This document shows positions 26,942 through 35,948 of a DNA stretch of 64,000 bases, one piece after another (position 1 is the first letter of the stretch; the number at the start of each line of letters is the position of its first letter). Source of the DNA: a virus; the IMG/VR virus record IMGVR_UViG_3300021964_000047, positions 1 through 64,000 of that record. One strand, given 5' to 3'. Below the pieces are notes generated by a model. The model was not told the DNA's origin. It did not search any database and saw nothing but the letters and a program-made list of their open reading frames with translations. Position numbers and translations under genes: made by a program.

Positions 26942-27153
26942 CAATGGCCATTGTTGCATTGGCCTTTATATTCATAGCAGCAGAGAGAGCTTATAGTCTC
27001 TTCGTCCCCAAAGCAAATGCTTATTCAACATCTTGGGTCTGTGCGACCTATAATGGAACAAGAGAATTGACTTCACATTTGCAAAATAAAGGTGTAATTG
27101 AAGTGGCTTTAGGTTCAGCAGCAGGTCAGGATATGGTCTGCATGAAATACTAA
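26914..27153 (+). CDS. Small secreted/anchored Cys-containing protein, copy 2
   Basis: A 79-residue paralogue of 26617-26871: the same MINNKFQSF start, a hydrophobic segment (TMAIVALAFIFIAA), a VPKANA processing-like site, then WVCATYN and a final MVCMKY. The mature regions diverge widely while the first codons are identical. This suggests duplication followed by rapid change of the exported part. It has no promoter of its own and would be read from 26565. Confidence 0.75.
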   Translation: MINNKFQSFTMAIVALAFIFIAAERAYSLFVPKANAYSTSWVCATYNGTRELTSHLQNKGVIEVALGSAAGQDMVCMKY

Positions 27154-27183
27154 TAAAATCAATAAAAAACCTAAAAAATAATG

Positions 27184-27213
27184 CATGCCCCTTGACAAAT
27201 GTCTTGGGGCATG
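27184..27213 (+). promoter_or_regulatory. Inverted repeat around a -35 box
   Basis: CATGCCCC (27184-27191) and GGGGCATG (27206-27213) are perfect 8-bp arms around the -35 hexamer. See the matching element at 26558-26585. Confidence 0.55.
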
Positions 27214-27220
27214 TTACATT
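27192..27220 (+). promoter_or_regulatory. Sigma70-type promoter
   Basis: TTGACA, 17 nt, then TACATT with extended TGT, before the membrane protein at 27241 and the coupled flap nuclease. Confidence 0.85.
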
Positions 27221-27240
27221 ATATACATCATGGAGGCACA

Positions 27241-27459
27241 ATGAAAATTATAAAATATATTTTTGGAGTTATATCTTATTTATTCTCCGCTGTTTTTGCT
27301 CTTGGCTGTTTTGGCGTAATTATGCGTTTACTCATGCCACAGCCAGTTACAAATACAGGGTTATTCTTGCTTGGCTTATTAATCGAGTTTTGCATCTTGG
27401 CCGCACTTTCTGGCGGTCTTTGGAAAGCAGGCGAATATCTAACCGGAAAGGAGGAATAA
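27241..27459 (+). CDS. Small membrane protein with two transmembrane helices
   Basis: A 72-residue protein. The ATG at 27241 has TGGAGG at good spacing; an upstream in-frame start lies inside the promoter. Hydrophobic segments lie at about residues 4-24 and 36-57, with a short charged C-terminus (GEYLTGKEE). Small two-helix phage proteins can be antiholins, spanins or inner-membrane modifiers; nothing distinguishes these here. Its stop overlaps the nuclease start. Confidence 0.75.
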   Translation: MKIIKYIFGVISYLFSAVFALGCFGVIMRLLMPQPVTNTGLFLLGLLIEFCILAALSGGLWKAGEYLTGKEE

Positions 27460-28412
27460 TGAAACATGATATAATGCTAATTGATGGACTGAACATGTTC
27501 ATCCGGAGTTACATCGTAAACCCCACGATTGACTCAAAAGGGCGACCGCTCGGAGGATGTATGGGATTCCTCAAATCTCTCCAAAAGGTTGTCCGAATGT
27601 TTGCTCCCGACGAAATCGTTATCTGTTGGGACGGACAAGGCGGAAGCCAGAGGCGGAAAGCCCAAAACAAAAACTACAAAGAAGGACGCTCTCCGGTCCG
27701 CTTTAACCGAAGAATGTACGAATTATCCCCCGAGGAACAAGAAAAAAATAAAGCATATCAATTTTATAGGTTAGTTGAGTATCTTAATGAAATGCCGGTT
27801 ATACAAATTATGGTTGATGGAATTGAAGCAGATGATGTGGTCGGTGTTCTCGCAGGATCAGATCATTACAGAGGACGTAGTAAGATCATTGTGTCTTCTG
27901 ATAAAGACTTCCTCCAACTCTGCAACGAGGAAACCACTCTTTACCGACCGATTCAAGACACAATTGTTACCCAAAATAGCGTTGTTTCTGAATTTGGTAT
28001 TCATCCCAATAATTTTGCCCTTGCTCGAGCAATCGCAGGGGATGCATCGGACAACATTCAAGGCGTTCCTCGTGTTGGGCTTGGCACAGTTAAAAAACAT
28101 TTTCCTTTCATGGCTGAGTCAAAAAGTTACAGCAGTCAGGATCTTGTTGAACATTGTCGACAAGTGGGAAAGACTCTCTCTTGTCACAAAAAGATTATCG
28201 ATAATTCTTCTTTAATTCAATCTAATTATGGAATAATGCAACTATATAATCCAATTATATCGCCGATGACCTTAAAACAAATAATGTTTAATGTCACAGA
28301 ATTCGAACCAAAAGTCAATATAACCGAAGTTAAGAAAATGACCCTTGAAGACGGTTTTGTTGCTTATAAATTTGATGATCTCTATGCGGCGTTTAGAAGA
28401 ATTACAGCATAA
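27459..28412 (+). CDS. 5'-3' flap exonuclease (FEN / T4 RNase H-like)
   Basis: A 317-residue nuclease of the Pol I 5'-nuclease/FEN family. Metal-binding acids appear in order: LIDGLNMF (about 6-13), ICWDGQGG, GIEADDVVG, SSDKDFLQL and AGDASDNIQGVP. The last leads into the helix-hairpin-helix GVPRVGLGTVKK. It removes RNA primers and 5' flaps of Okazaki fragments. The phage PolA-like enzyme (19659) lacks this domain, so the two may act together. The ATG at 27459 follows GGAGGA and is coupled to the membrane protein. Confidence 0.9.
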   Translation: MKHDIMLIDGLNMFIRSYIVNPTIDSKGRPLGGCMGFLKSLQKVVRMFAPDEIVICWDGQGGSQRRKAQNKNYKEGRSPVRFNRRMYELSPEEQEKNKAYQFYRLVEYLNEMPVIQIMVDGIEADDVVGVLAGSDHYRGRSKIIVSSDKDFLQLCNEETTLYRPIQDTIVTQNSVVSEFGIHPNNFALARAIAGDASDNIQGVPRVGLGTVKKHFPFMAESKSYSSQDLVEHCRQVGKTLSCHKKIIDNSSLIQSNYGIMQLYNPIISPMTLKQIMFNVTEFEPKVNITEVKKMTLEDGFVAYKFDDLYAAFRRITA

Positions 28413-28434
28413 TTATACAGCGGAGGAAACAACC

Positions 28435-28656
28435 ATGCATTCTTATTTTATTTCTATTCTCACGGCTTGCGTAAGCCCTGTTATAACCTTTGGCGAAGGC
28501 GACGAGTGGGACTATGATTATCAATGGACTTGCGAGGAACCATCATCAGCTTATAATTTGCAGATCAAAGCATATCAGCGACTTCCCGAGACCAAAACCG
28601 AAACAGTTGATCTTTTTAATAGATTTCCTGTGAGTGAGGTGTCAGTTGAACAGTAA
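28435..28656 (+). CDS. Small protein with signal-like N-terminus
   Basis: A 73-residue protein starting at ATG 28435, 8 nt after CGGAGGA. The N-terminus (MHSYFISILTACVSPVITFG) is hydrophobic and looks exported. The rest is acidic and Trp/Tyr-rich (DEWDYDYQWTCEE). No family recognised. It overlaps the membrane protein gene that follows. Confidence 0.65.
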   Translation: MHSYFISILTACVSPVITFGEGDEWDYDYQWTCEEPSSAYNLQIKAYQRLPETKTETVDLFNRFPVSEVSVEQ

Positions 28657-28993
28657 TTTAGTTCTTGCTATTGTTTTCTTTCTTATCGGGCATTTATTAT
28701 CATGGTATGGAGCGAACCTTCAGTTCGTTTCTCCATGGTGGAAAGCCCGTGCGGTTCTGTTAACTTGCATAATAGCAATTCCAACCGGCCTTATGTGGTT
28801 GTTTGGAACGCGATTCATTATGCAGTGGACACCTGAATTGTGGACTTCACGATTTATTGCTTTTTCATTATCTTATTTCACATTCCCTTTAATGACTTGG
28901 TATTACCTCGGCGAATCGCCTTTCACTGCAAAAACCATAATCTGCACTCTTCTTGCTTTTACAATAGTTATAGTTCAATTGTTCATGAAATAG
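28646..28993 (+). CDS. Four-helix membrane protein (DMT/SMR-like look)
   Basis: A 115-residue integral membrane protein. The TTG at 28646 is preferred because GAGG lies 6 nt upstream; a GTG at 28634 is the alternative. Four hydrophobic helices are clear. The last follows YYLGESPFTAKTIICTLLAF, a pattern I associate with a family common in marine phages that looks like drug/metabolite-type transporters. The substrate is unknown. A terminator follows. Confidence 0.65.
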   Translation: MNSNLVLAIVFFLIGHLLSWYGANLQFVSPWWKARAVLLTCIIAIPTGLMWLFGTRFIMQWTPELWTSRFIAFSLSYFTFPLMTWYYLGESPFTAKTIICTLLAFTIVIVQLFMK

Positions 28994-29057
28994 CAAGTCA
29001 TCAAAATAAAATCCAATAACGACTTAGTAATCGTCGGTATAATTAAAAAATTACATA

Positions 29058-29090
29058 AATGCCCCGTAAAAAAGGGCATTTTCTTTTTTC
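29058..29090 (+). terminator. Intrinsic terminator
   Basis: Stem AATGCCC/GGGCATT (29058-29064 with 29074-29080), 9-nt loop, then a T-rich run. It ends the flap nuclease operon. Confidence 0.88.
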
Positions 29091-29116
29091 GAGACTAAAA
29101 AAAAGAAAAAAACAAC

Positions 29117-29145
29117 TTGACATTCCTTTTAAAATATGTTATAAT
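29117..29145 (+). promoter_or_regulatory. Sigma70-type promoter for helicase and RNR
   Basis: TTGACA, 17 nt, then TATAAT with extended TGT. It follows a terminator and precedes the helicase ATG at 29168, likely driving helicase, RNR, cochaperonin and downstream genes. Confidence 0.88.
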
Positions 29146-29167
29146 ATTTATATACAACGGAGCAATT

Positions 29168-30523
29168 ATGCAAACACAAACAGACAACTTTTCCAAGTTC
29201 GGTAAGAGTTTTCAAGAAAAACTATGCCAACTTATGCTTGAGGACAGACCCTTCTGCGATCAAATCACAGAAGTCCTTGATATTCAATTTCTCGAGGTCA
29301 AATACCTTCAAGTTTTTATTCAAACAATTCTTGATTATCGTCACAAATATGGAGTTCATCCTACTTATGAAATACTCGCAACAATCTTCAAGTCTGGCAT
29401 CACAGAACATGATGATGCTGTTCAAAAGCAAGTGCGAGATTATTACACACGAGTCCTCTCCGGAAAGGTCGAGGGTGCTCAATTTGTTAAAGATACGGCA
29501 ATGGATTTCTGCCGCAAGCAAGTTCTAAAGCAAGCGATGATGAAATCAGTTGGACTTCTAAAAACATCGTCATTTGACGAAATTTCAAAGGTAATTAATG
29601 ATGCTCTTAAACTTGGTTCTGATAACAACTTCGGCCATGACTGGCTGGCTGATTTTGAACGTAGATTCGAGATCAGAGCAAGAAACCCTGTCTCAACAGG
29701 ATGGGAACGAATGGACACCCTCTGTAAGGGTGGTCTTGGGCGTAGCGAACTTGGTGTGGTTATCGCTCCTACTGGCGCTGGTAAATCAATGGTCCTTGTC
29801 CATTTAGGGACCCAAGCACTAAAAGAAGGAAAAACCGTTGTACATTATACTTTAGAATTGGCGGATACCGTTGTCGGTTCTCGCTATGACTCCTGCATGA
29901 CTGGCATTCCGCTTAACGATCTGATGCACAACAAAGAGGAGATCTTTGATGCGATCTCTGATGTTGAAGGCTCGCTCATTGTTAAAGAATATCCCACCAA
30001 GTCAGCAACAACTCAATCAATCAAAAATCACCTCGAGAAACTTAAAAAGCGAGGTATTCATCCTGATATGGTTATCGTGGATTATGCTGACTTGTTGAGA
30101 CCAGTCAGGGGTCAATCCGAAAAGCGACACGAATTAGAGTCGTTATACGAAGAACTCCGTGGTATTGCCCAAACCATGGAATGTCCCATTTGGACCGCTT
30201 CACAAACCAATAGGTCTGGGCTAAATGCTGAAGTTATTACAATGGAAGCAATCTCGGAGGCATTCAACAAATGCTTTGTCGCAGATTTTATTTTTACTGT
30301 GTCTCGAACAATCGAGGACAAAAAAGCCAATATGGGTCGTATCTTTGTTGCGAAGAATAGAAATGGTCCCGATGGACTTGTTCTTCCAATCTTCATGGAC
30401 ACAGCGAATGTCTGCATAAAGATCCTTGAAGATCAAGACGAGTTGGAAGAACAACGAGCCAACCCTGTCGCTAATGCCAAAGAACACATTAAAAATAAAT
30501 ATTCACATTTGTTAAACAAATAA
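29168..30523 (+). CDS. Replicative DNA helicase, DnaB/gp41 family
   Basis: A 451-residue hexameric-type helicase. The ATG at 29168 has CGGAG upstream. The N-terminal part (about 1-165) is helical, as in DnaB N-domains. The RecA-like motor shows Walker A APTGAGKS (about 200-207), Walker B MVIVDYADLL, and SQTNRSG followed by a Lys-rich AKNRNGP loop. It would unwind DNA at the fork for the DnaE-type polymerase. No primase domain or primase gene is seen in the window. Confidence 0.93.
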   Translation: MQTQTDNFSKFGKSFQEKLCQLMLEDRPFCDQITEVLDIQFLEVKYLQVFIQTILDYRHKYGVHPTYEILATIFKSGITEHDDAVQKQVRDYYTRVLSGKVEGAQFVKDTAMDFCRKQVLKQAMMKSVGLLKTSSFDEISKVINDALKLGSDNNFGHDWLADFERRFEIRARNPVSTGWERMDTLCKGGLGRSELGVVIAPTGAGKSMVLVHLGTQALKEGKTVVHYTLELADTVVGSRYDSCMTGIPLNDLMHNKEEIFDAISDVEGSLIVKEYPTKSATTQSIKNHLEKLKKRGIHPDMVIVDYADLLRPVRGQSEKRHELESLYEELRGIAQTMECPIWTASQTNRSGLNAEVITMEAISEAFNKCFVADFIFTVSRTIEDKKANMGRIFVAKNRNGPDGLVLPIFMDTANVCIKILEDQDELEEQRANPVANAKEHIKNKYSHLLNK

Positions 30524-30536
30524 TAGGAGAAACAAC

Positions 30537-32510
30537 ATGTTTAAAATAAGCGAAGTCAATGTTCGCAAATTTAAGCTTTCCGATAATTTCATCGGACAGT
30601 ATGCGGAGAAAGAAGTCCCATGGGGACCTGTGGGCTATATTACATTCAAGCGAACCTATGCTCGCCGTTTGAATGAATTCACAGAAGGAGCTGAAGGCAC
30701 AGAAGAATGGTATCAAACCTGTCGTCGTGTTATCGAAGGAATGTTCGATATTCAGAAGCGTCACGTCCATGCTCTTGGTTTAGAATGGAATGATCAGAAA
30801 GCCCAAAGAACCGCAAAGGAAGCATATGACCGTCTTTTCAATCTTAAATGGACACCACCCGGCCGAGGTCTTTGGATGATGGGAACTAAGTTCATTTACG
30901 AACGAACAGGTGCTGGTCTTTTCAATTGCGCTTTCCGATCAACTCGCGAGATTTCCTCAAAAGGTGGCTACATCTTTGCTTGGATGATGGACGCTCTTAT
31001 GGTTGGTATCGGAGTTGGTTTCGATACACTTGGAGCAGGCACATGTACTATCCGAGAACCAGAATATGTTGAGGACAATTATACTATTTCAGATTCTCGT
31101 GAAGGTTGGGTGAAATCGGTCCAGATTCTTCTCGACGGATTTTTCTTCGGCAAAAAAATTCCCCAATTCGATTACTCCGTCATCCGACCACCCGGAGAGG
31201 AAATCAAAGGATTCGGTGGAACTGCATCGGGATATGGCCCGCTAAAGGAACTTCATGATTCACTTAAAGAACTTTACACGCCGCTTATCGGTAAAGAAAT
31301 TGATTCGGTTACAATTGTTGACACTGAAAACCTTATTGGTCGTTGTGTTGTTGCAGGGAATGTACGTCGTTCTGCTGCTCTTGCTTTGGGCCAGCACGAT
31401 GACATGCAATATCTTACAATGAAGAACGATCAAGAGAAATTATACTCTCATCGCTGGGGATCAAACAATTCTTTTGAAGCCCGTGTCGGAATGGATTATA
31501 CTTGGCACGCCGCTCAAAGCCAAAAGAACGGAGAACCCGGTTATATCTGGCTTGATAACGCAAGAACTCGAGGCCGAATGAAAGACGGCTATCGTGACGA
31601 TGATCTTAAGGTTATGGGCTTCAATCCTTGTGTCGAACAACAATTAGAAGACGGTGAGCTTTGTTGTCTTGTTGAGACTTATCCCGCAAAGCACGATTCT
31701 TATGAAGATTATCTGAGAACTCTAAAAATTGCATACCTTTACGGAAAGACCGTAACGCTTGCAAATACCCATTGGCCCGAGACCAACGCTCTTATGTTAA
31801 AAAATCGTCGAATTGGTTTGTCACAGACCGGCGTGGTTCAAGCATTCAATAAGTTCGGTCGTCGTGAAATGTATAAGTGGTGCGACAAAGCTTATGATCA
31901 TGTTAAGGAACTTGACGAGCAATATTCAGATTGGCTTTGTGTTCCAAGATCAGTTCGAATGACTTCTATTAAGCCATCAGGCACCGTGTCTTTGCTTAAT
32001 GGATCAACTCCCGGCATTCATTTTCCCGAGGACGAATATTATATCCGACGCATTCGCTTCGCGAAAGACTCAAAGCTAATCGAGCCGCTTCGTGAAGCAG
32101 GTTATCGTATCGAGGAGGACAAGTACTCTCCAAACACTCTTTGTGTTGAATTTCCGGTAAAAGAGCCACACTTTTTCAAAGGAAAGCGTGACGTAAGCAT
32201 GTGGGAGCAATTGGAGATTGCCGCTCAATATCAGCACTATTGGGCCGATAATTCAGTATCAATCACCGTTACTTTTAAGCCCGAGGAAGCGCACCAAATT
32301 AAGGACGCTTTGGAAATGTATGAGACTCGTCTCAAAGCCGTGTCCTTCCTTCGTTATGAGGAAACCGGATACGAGCAGGCTCCATACGAGCCAATCACCA
32401 AAGAACAATACGAGGACATGATAAAAAATGTTACCCCAATCCAACGAATTGAGACCAATGAAGGCGGAACGGGAACCAAATTTTGTTCAAATGACACTTG
32501 CGAAATATAG
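30537..32510 (+). CDS. nrdJ: Adenosylcobalamin-dependent (class II) ribonucleotide reductase, monomeric
   Basis: A 657-residue enzyme like Lactobacillus-type ribonucleoside triphosphate reductase. It makes deoxynucleotides without oxygen or an iron subunit. Cys131 (FNCAF), the NPCVEQ motif with thiyl Cys365 and Glu367, and Cys376 correspond to the catalytic set. SIKPSGTVSLLNGS follows near 480. The C-terminal CSNDTC pair is the redox shuttle. Phage glutaredoxin (53610) or host thioredoxin could reduce it. No NrdB-type gene is present, as expected. Use of B12 implies a host with cobalamin. Confidence 0.93.
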   Translation: MFKISEVNVRKFKLSDNFIGQYAEKEVPWGPVGYITFKRTYARRLNEFTEGAEGTEEWYQTCRRVIEGMFDIQKRHVHALGLEWNDQKAQRTAKEAYDRLFNLKWTPPGRGLWMMGTKFIYERTGAGLFNCAFRSTREISSKGGYIFAWMMDALMVGIGVGFDTLGAGTCTIREPEYVEDNYTISDSREGWVKSVQILLDGFFFGKKIPQFDYSVIRPPGEEIKGFGGTASGYGPLKELHDSLKELYTPLIGKEIDSVTIVDTENLIGRCVVAGNVRRSAALALGQHDDMQYLTMKNDQEKLYSHRWGSNNSFEARVGMDYTWHAAQSQKNGEPGYIWLDNARTRGRMKDGYRDDDLKVMGFNPCVEQQLEDGELCCLVETYPAKHDSYEDYLRTLKIAYLYGKTVTLANTHWPETNALMLKNRRIGLSQTGVVQAFNKFGRREMYKWCDKAYDHVKELDEQYSDWLCVPRSVRMTSIKPSGTVSLLNGSTPGIHFPEDEYYIRRIRFAKDSKLIEPLREAGYRIEEDKYSPNTLCVEFPVKEPHFFKGKRDVSMWEQLEIAAQYQHYWADNSVSITVTFKPEEAHQIKDALEMYETRLKAVSFLRYEETGYEQAPYEPITKEQYEDMIKNVTPIQRIETNEGGTGTKFCSNDTCEI

Positions 32511-32518
32511 GAGGAATA

Positions 32519-32800
32519 ATGTCATTAATACCAGAAAACCGTCATCTATTGGTTATTCCCGTTGAGGAATCACAAGATAGCAATTACGACAGAGTTCAGT
32601 TATTAATGCCCGACGACTTCAAGCCACCTCAATCATTACATGTAGTGTGCGAGGTGGTGGCCATCGCCAAGGACTCAAAGTTCTATGGCGAGGCCATCGA
32701 TCGGATTGTAACTGAAAGAAGAATGCTTCAAGAGATGCAAATTGAAGGCGAAACATACTATTTAGTGTTAGAAAATTATGTTTTTGGGAGAATAACGTGA
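32519..32800 (+). CDS. GroES-like cochaperonin (T4 gp31-type)
   Basis: A 93-residue protein. The ATG at 32519 follows GGAGGA. The pattern HLLVIPVEE, a mobile-loop region near residues 20-35 (YDRVQLLMPDDF), VVCEVVAIA and a final YYLVLENYVFGRI fits the GroES/gp31 beta-barrel. A full GroEL is encoded at 50779, so the phage may carry a complete folding chamber for its own proteins. The mobile loop is unlike bacterial GroES, so its natural partner may be the phage GroEL. Confidence 0.72.
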   Translation: MSLIPENRHLLVIPVEESQDSNYDRVQLLMPDDFKPPQSLHVVCEVVAIAKDSKFYGEAIDRIVTERRMLQEMQIEGETYYLVLENYVFGRIT

Positions 32801-33363
32801 AACTAACAAAACGATTACTCGAGAAAATGATTCGAGAAGCAGTCAAGCAATATGCTGTTGATCCGGACCAATGGATGACACAAAGTCCTTTGGAACCCGG
32901 TTATGCAGGTTTAAAAAACTTAGCTCAATCTGGAGATATTGAAAATATCAATATGGCGAAAGAACTAGGATATACACCTGAAATCACAGGAGATGAAAGA
33001 GTCTTTGGATCAACTGGTGATCCTATCATGCGCTTCATTATTAATCGCACCGAGGATCTCGAAGCAGAACCAGATGAATTTGATTTGCAAATGAAATTTA
33101 TGATAGGTTTGAGAGAATTATCTGATAAAATGAAAGAATTGCTAAGAACTGGCAACGACAAAGATTCTAGAGATTTTTATGTTTTTGCTGATAATCTTTA
33201 TCATAAATTGATTAACTTGACTTACGAAGGATACGATGATGGTGTTATTCCCTCAATGAAAGAAGCGATTTATGAAAAATCACCAAAGATCATTGAAATG
33301 TTCAGAAAAAATCATCCAATGGTATATTCCAAAGTTCTCGCTGCTATTAAAGAGATCCAATAA
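32797..33363 (+). CDS. Tagged protein 1: candidate internal head protein
   Basis: A 188-residue protein with a GTG start overlapping the cochaperonin stop. It begins MKLTKRLLEKMIREA, a basic amphipathic helix ending in IRE-A. That is the (I/L)xE cleavage pattern used by the T4 prohead protease after capsid-targeting sequences. It also carries a short repeat (LAQSGDIENINMAKEL) shared with the next gene. The rest is helical and acidic with no enzymatic motif. Packaging into the head and delivery with DNA is inferred. Confidence 0.75.
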   Translation: MKLTKRLLEKMIREAVKQYAVDPDQWMTQSPLEPGYAGLKNLAQSGDIENINMAKELGYTPEITGDERVFGSTGDPIMRFIINRTEDLEAEPDEFDLQMKFMIGLRELSDKMKELLRTGNDKDSRDFYVFADNLYHKLINLTYEGYDDGVIPSMKEAIYEKSPKIIEMFRKNHPMVYSKVLAAIKEIQ

Positions 33364-34350
33364 ATGAAACTAACAAGACGATTACTCGAAAGAATGATTC
33401 GAGAAGAATATAAACAATATTATATTGCGCCCGAAGGAACACACTTAATGCCGGGTGCTACTTCCGATGAAAGTGGAATTACCATGACGGATGAGAATTA
33501 TGAAAAATTGATGGTTCTTTTGAATTCTGATGATAGAGAAAATGTTGAAATGGGAATAGAATTGGCCGATACTTTGGGTTTTTCCTTACCGCCAACAGAA
33601 ATCCCAGACAATGAAGAATATGAAAAATTTTTTGTTCCCTCGAATGATCCGATTGCTAATTCAGATATTGTTTACGAATGGATATATGACAGGGTTCATA
33701 GAGCACCTCTGTTGGACAAGGACGGGATTGCGGTGAGCCAGTATGAGAGATTAAACCATAAGTGGACCCGGGTGTTAGAGCATCTTTTTAACCTTGTGAG
33801 ATATCAATCACACGATTGGGTTGGCGGCCCACGTGGTCTCTATAAACAAGATAATGAAAACGCTGGCATGAATAAAGAATACTACCAAGAAGCAGCATTA
33901 ATTGTAGATACAATTACAGAACGTTTTGTAAATGCAAAATTTAGGGCCTATGAAGTGCCTATTCGCATCGACCCCGATAAACCGGCTGGTTCACTCCCTC
34001 GTAGTAATAAATCACTCTCTAGAGAATTGAAAAGTATCTTAAGAGCATTGGCTCAAAGATTACCACGCGGAATGGCGGCATTGGCTTGGATTGTTAAAAA
34101 TAGACAATATCCCCATCGTGGCGACCAGAACCCACGTGATCGCGAAGGCAAAACGATAGCAGATAGAAAAGCGCGCGCCTATAATTTGACATTACCATCG
34201 CGCTCCGATTATATGCAAGATACATGGTCAGACAAAATTGTCGATGCTTATCGTAGGGCAAAAGCGTTTTTAACGAGAAATCGTGTACCAACATCGACAA
34301 CAACAATGTCAGATAAAACTTGGAAAGATTTACCAACGGAGAAAAAATAA
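33364..34350 (+). CDS. Tagged protein 2: candidate internal head protein
   Basis: A 328-residue protein beginning MKLTRRLLERMIREE, nearly the same tag as the previous gene. A related repeat follows (LLNSDDRENVEMGIELA, about 56-72). The C-terminal half is strongly basic (RGMAALAWIVKNRQYPHRG), which suits DNA contact. It starts 1 nt after the previous stop. Function unknown. The shared tag and repeat indicate duplication from a common ancestor followed by divergence. Confidence 0.75.
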   Translation: MKLTRRLLERMIREEYKQYYIAPEGTHLMPGATSDESGITMTDENYEKLMVLLNSDDRENVEMGIELADTLGFSLPPTEIPDNEEYEKFFVPSNDPIANSDIVYEWIYDRVHRAPLLDKDGIAVSQYERLNHKWTRVLEHLFNLVRYQSHDWVGGPRGLYKQDNENAGMNKEYYQEAALIVDTITERFVNAKFRAYEVPIRIDPDKPAGSLPRSNKSLSRELKSILRALAQRLPRGMAALAWIVKNRQYPHRGDQNPRDREGKTIADRKARAYNLTLPSRSDYMQDTWSDKIVDAYRRAKAFLTRNRVPTSTTTMSDKTWKDLPTEKK

Positions 34351-34351
34351 A

Positions 34352-35008
34352 ATGAAATTAACAAGACAATTATTAAAAGAAATGGTTCAACAAGTTGTGA
34401 GACAAAACAAGAAAAGTTTTTTGTTGAACGAATCTTATCAACCTGATCCTTCGCATGCTCAATCGTATGCTGAAATCATGGAAGTTCTTCACGGCATGGG
34501 AGCTTCATCAATCGGAATTATGTCCGGTCAAAACCCAATGGCAAAGGTCGACCAATCAGCCAATAACGCTCAGCTTCATCAATCTTTAATTCGAGACGTA
34601 ACAAATCAAGGTTTGCGTTATATTGAAGTTGGCGGTGTCTTTGGTGGCTTACCAGAAGATTCTTTGGTTATCATTGATCCTTCAATGGACCAAATGGCCG
34701 AGCTCAATAGAAAATACAAGCAATGGGGCTTCGTATACGGACCAGCACAAGGCGGTCAGTTACCTAGCTTCGTAATGATGAAGATGGATGTTGACGCAAA
34801 CGATGAACATACCCAAAATCCTCCAACTATTGACGCAGGGCCTGTTGAAGAAGTTATTATGCATCCGAGAACAATGGCAATTAAAGACGATTATACTTTT
34901 GATATTTCAAGTAAACAAAAGTTTTTAATTCCTCTTTATGGTGTTCCTGATTCTATTAAGAATACACCAGCTACACCAGTAGGTTCTTCACCAGACATGG
35001 AGGTATAA
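34352..35008 (+). CDS. Tagged protein 3 with DUF3293-like domain
   Basis: A 218-residue protein beginning MKLTRQLLKEMVQQV. The first IxE is lost, but an LLNE-S site lies at about residues 27-31. The body (SIGIMSGQNPMAK, then LRYIEVGGVFGG, DSLVIIDP and KQWGFVYGP) matches the layout I know for the DUF3293 family, whose function is unknown. The ATG at 34352 follows GGAG with a long A-rich spacer. It is placed in the same tagged series as its neighbours. Confidence 0.7.
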   Translation: MKLTRQLLKEMVQQVVRQNKKSFLLNESYQPDPSHAQSYAEIMEVLHGMGASSIGIMSGQNPMAKVDQSANNAQLHQSLIRDVTNQGLRYIEVGGVFGGLPEDSLVIIDPSMDQMAELNRKYKQWGFVYGPAQGGQLPSFVMMKMDVDANDEHTQNPPTIDAGPVEEVIMHPRTMAIKDDYTFDISSKQKFLIPLYGVPDSIKNTPATPVGSSPDMEV

Positions 35009-35713
35009 GTGGAATCAATCTATTTATACAACGATGATATCGGGCGAGTTGATTTAATCGATCATATGGGGTCTGACCTCACGATTGTTAACTCTGCCCG
35101 AGTTTCTTTCGGGGTAACCAAAGATCAACTTGATAATCGAGACAAAAAACTTATCAAATATTTGGTTAAGCACCGTCACACGTCGACCTTCGAGCACAAC
35201 GTCGTTACTTTTCGTTTTGTCGTTCCAATGTTTGTGCGATCTCAGCATATGCGTCATAGAACATGGGCCTATAACGAAATATCACGCAGATACACGGATA
35301 AGGACCTTCAGTTTTACACACCGAAGACATTTCGAACGCAGCACGAAACGAACAGGCAAGCATCGAATTTGGATGAAATAAATCCTGTTGTTGTTCCTGA
35401 TCTCGCAGACTTCGGAGAAGGAAAAAGAGCGGATTTGGCCGTAAAATCGCATGTTCGCAATTCTTTGGAACTATTTAATACATTGATGAGAGAAGGTGTG
35501 TGTCGTGAGCAAGCGAGAATGGTTTTACCACAAAATCTTTACACCGAATACTACGGCACGGTCAACCTTAATAATCTTCTTAAGTTTGTTAGCCTCCGCA
35601 GTCACGCCGGCGCTCAATGGGAGATCCAACGAGTTGCAGACGCCTGTTTGGAAATTGCGTCAACGCTTTGGCCGGAGGCTGTGGGAGCGTATAGACAAAA
35701 TGTCGTATCATAA
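35009..35713 (+). CDS. thyX: Flavin-dependent thymidylate synthase ThyX
   Basis: A 234-residue enzyme that makes dTMP from dUMP using FAD, NADPH and methylene-tetrahydrofolate. The ThyX motif appears as MRHRTWAYNEISRRY (about 80-94). The N-terminal HTSTFEH and C-terminal SLRSHAGAQWEIQ segments are also typical. The GTG start overlaps the end of the previous gene and has GGAGG upstream. With RNR and dUTPase it completes a thymidine-supply route. The length is normal for the family. Confidence 0.95.
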   Translation: MESIYLYNDDIGRVDLIDHMGSDLTIVNSARVSFGVTKDQLDNRDKKLIKYLVKHRHTSTFEHNVVTFRFVVPMFVRSQHMRHRTWAYNEISRRYTDKDLQFYTPKTFRTQHETNRQASNLDEINPVVVPDLADFGEGKRADLAVKSHVRNSLELFNTLMREGVCREQARMVLPQNLYTEYYGTVNLNNLLKFVSLRSHAGAQWEIQRVADACLEIASTLWPEAVGAYRQNVVS

Positions 35714-35948
35714 AATCAAATCAGAATTCGAGGTGGGCGACCTTGTTCACCTCGAGGCCTATAATATTGATATCTATACAAATGATAATAAAAAGCTCGC
35801 TGTTATCATTACCGGACCTAATTATGGTAGATCATTAACTTATGAAGATTGGGAAGTTCTCGATGAACCTATGTATGATATTTTGTGCGAAGGTCGAGTT
35901 CAAACAAATATCCCACAAAAGTTTTTAGAAAAGGTAACAAAAAAATGA
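35700..35948 (+). CDS. Small SH3-like 'VGDLV' family protein
   Basis: An 82-residue protein starting inside the thyX end. FEVGDLVHLEAY opens the domain, followed by KLAVIITGP and a strand with YDILCEG. This is the isolated member nearest the left of a family that forms a large array at 60-64 kb. It precedes a tagged gene whose ATG overlaps its stop. Function unknown. Confidence 0.7.
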   Translation: MSYHKIKSEFEVGDLVHLEAYNIDIYTNDNKKLAVIITGPNYGRSLTYEDWEVLDEPMYDILCEGRVQTNIPQKFLEKVTKK

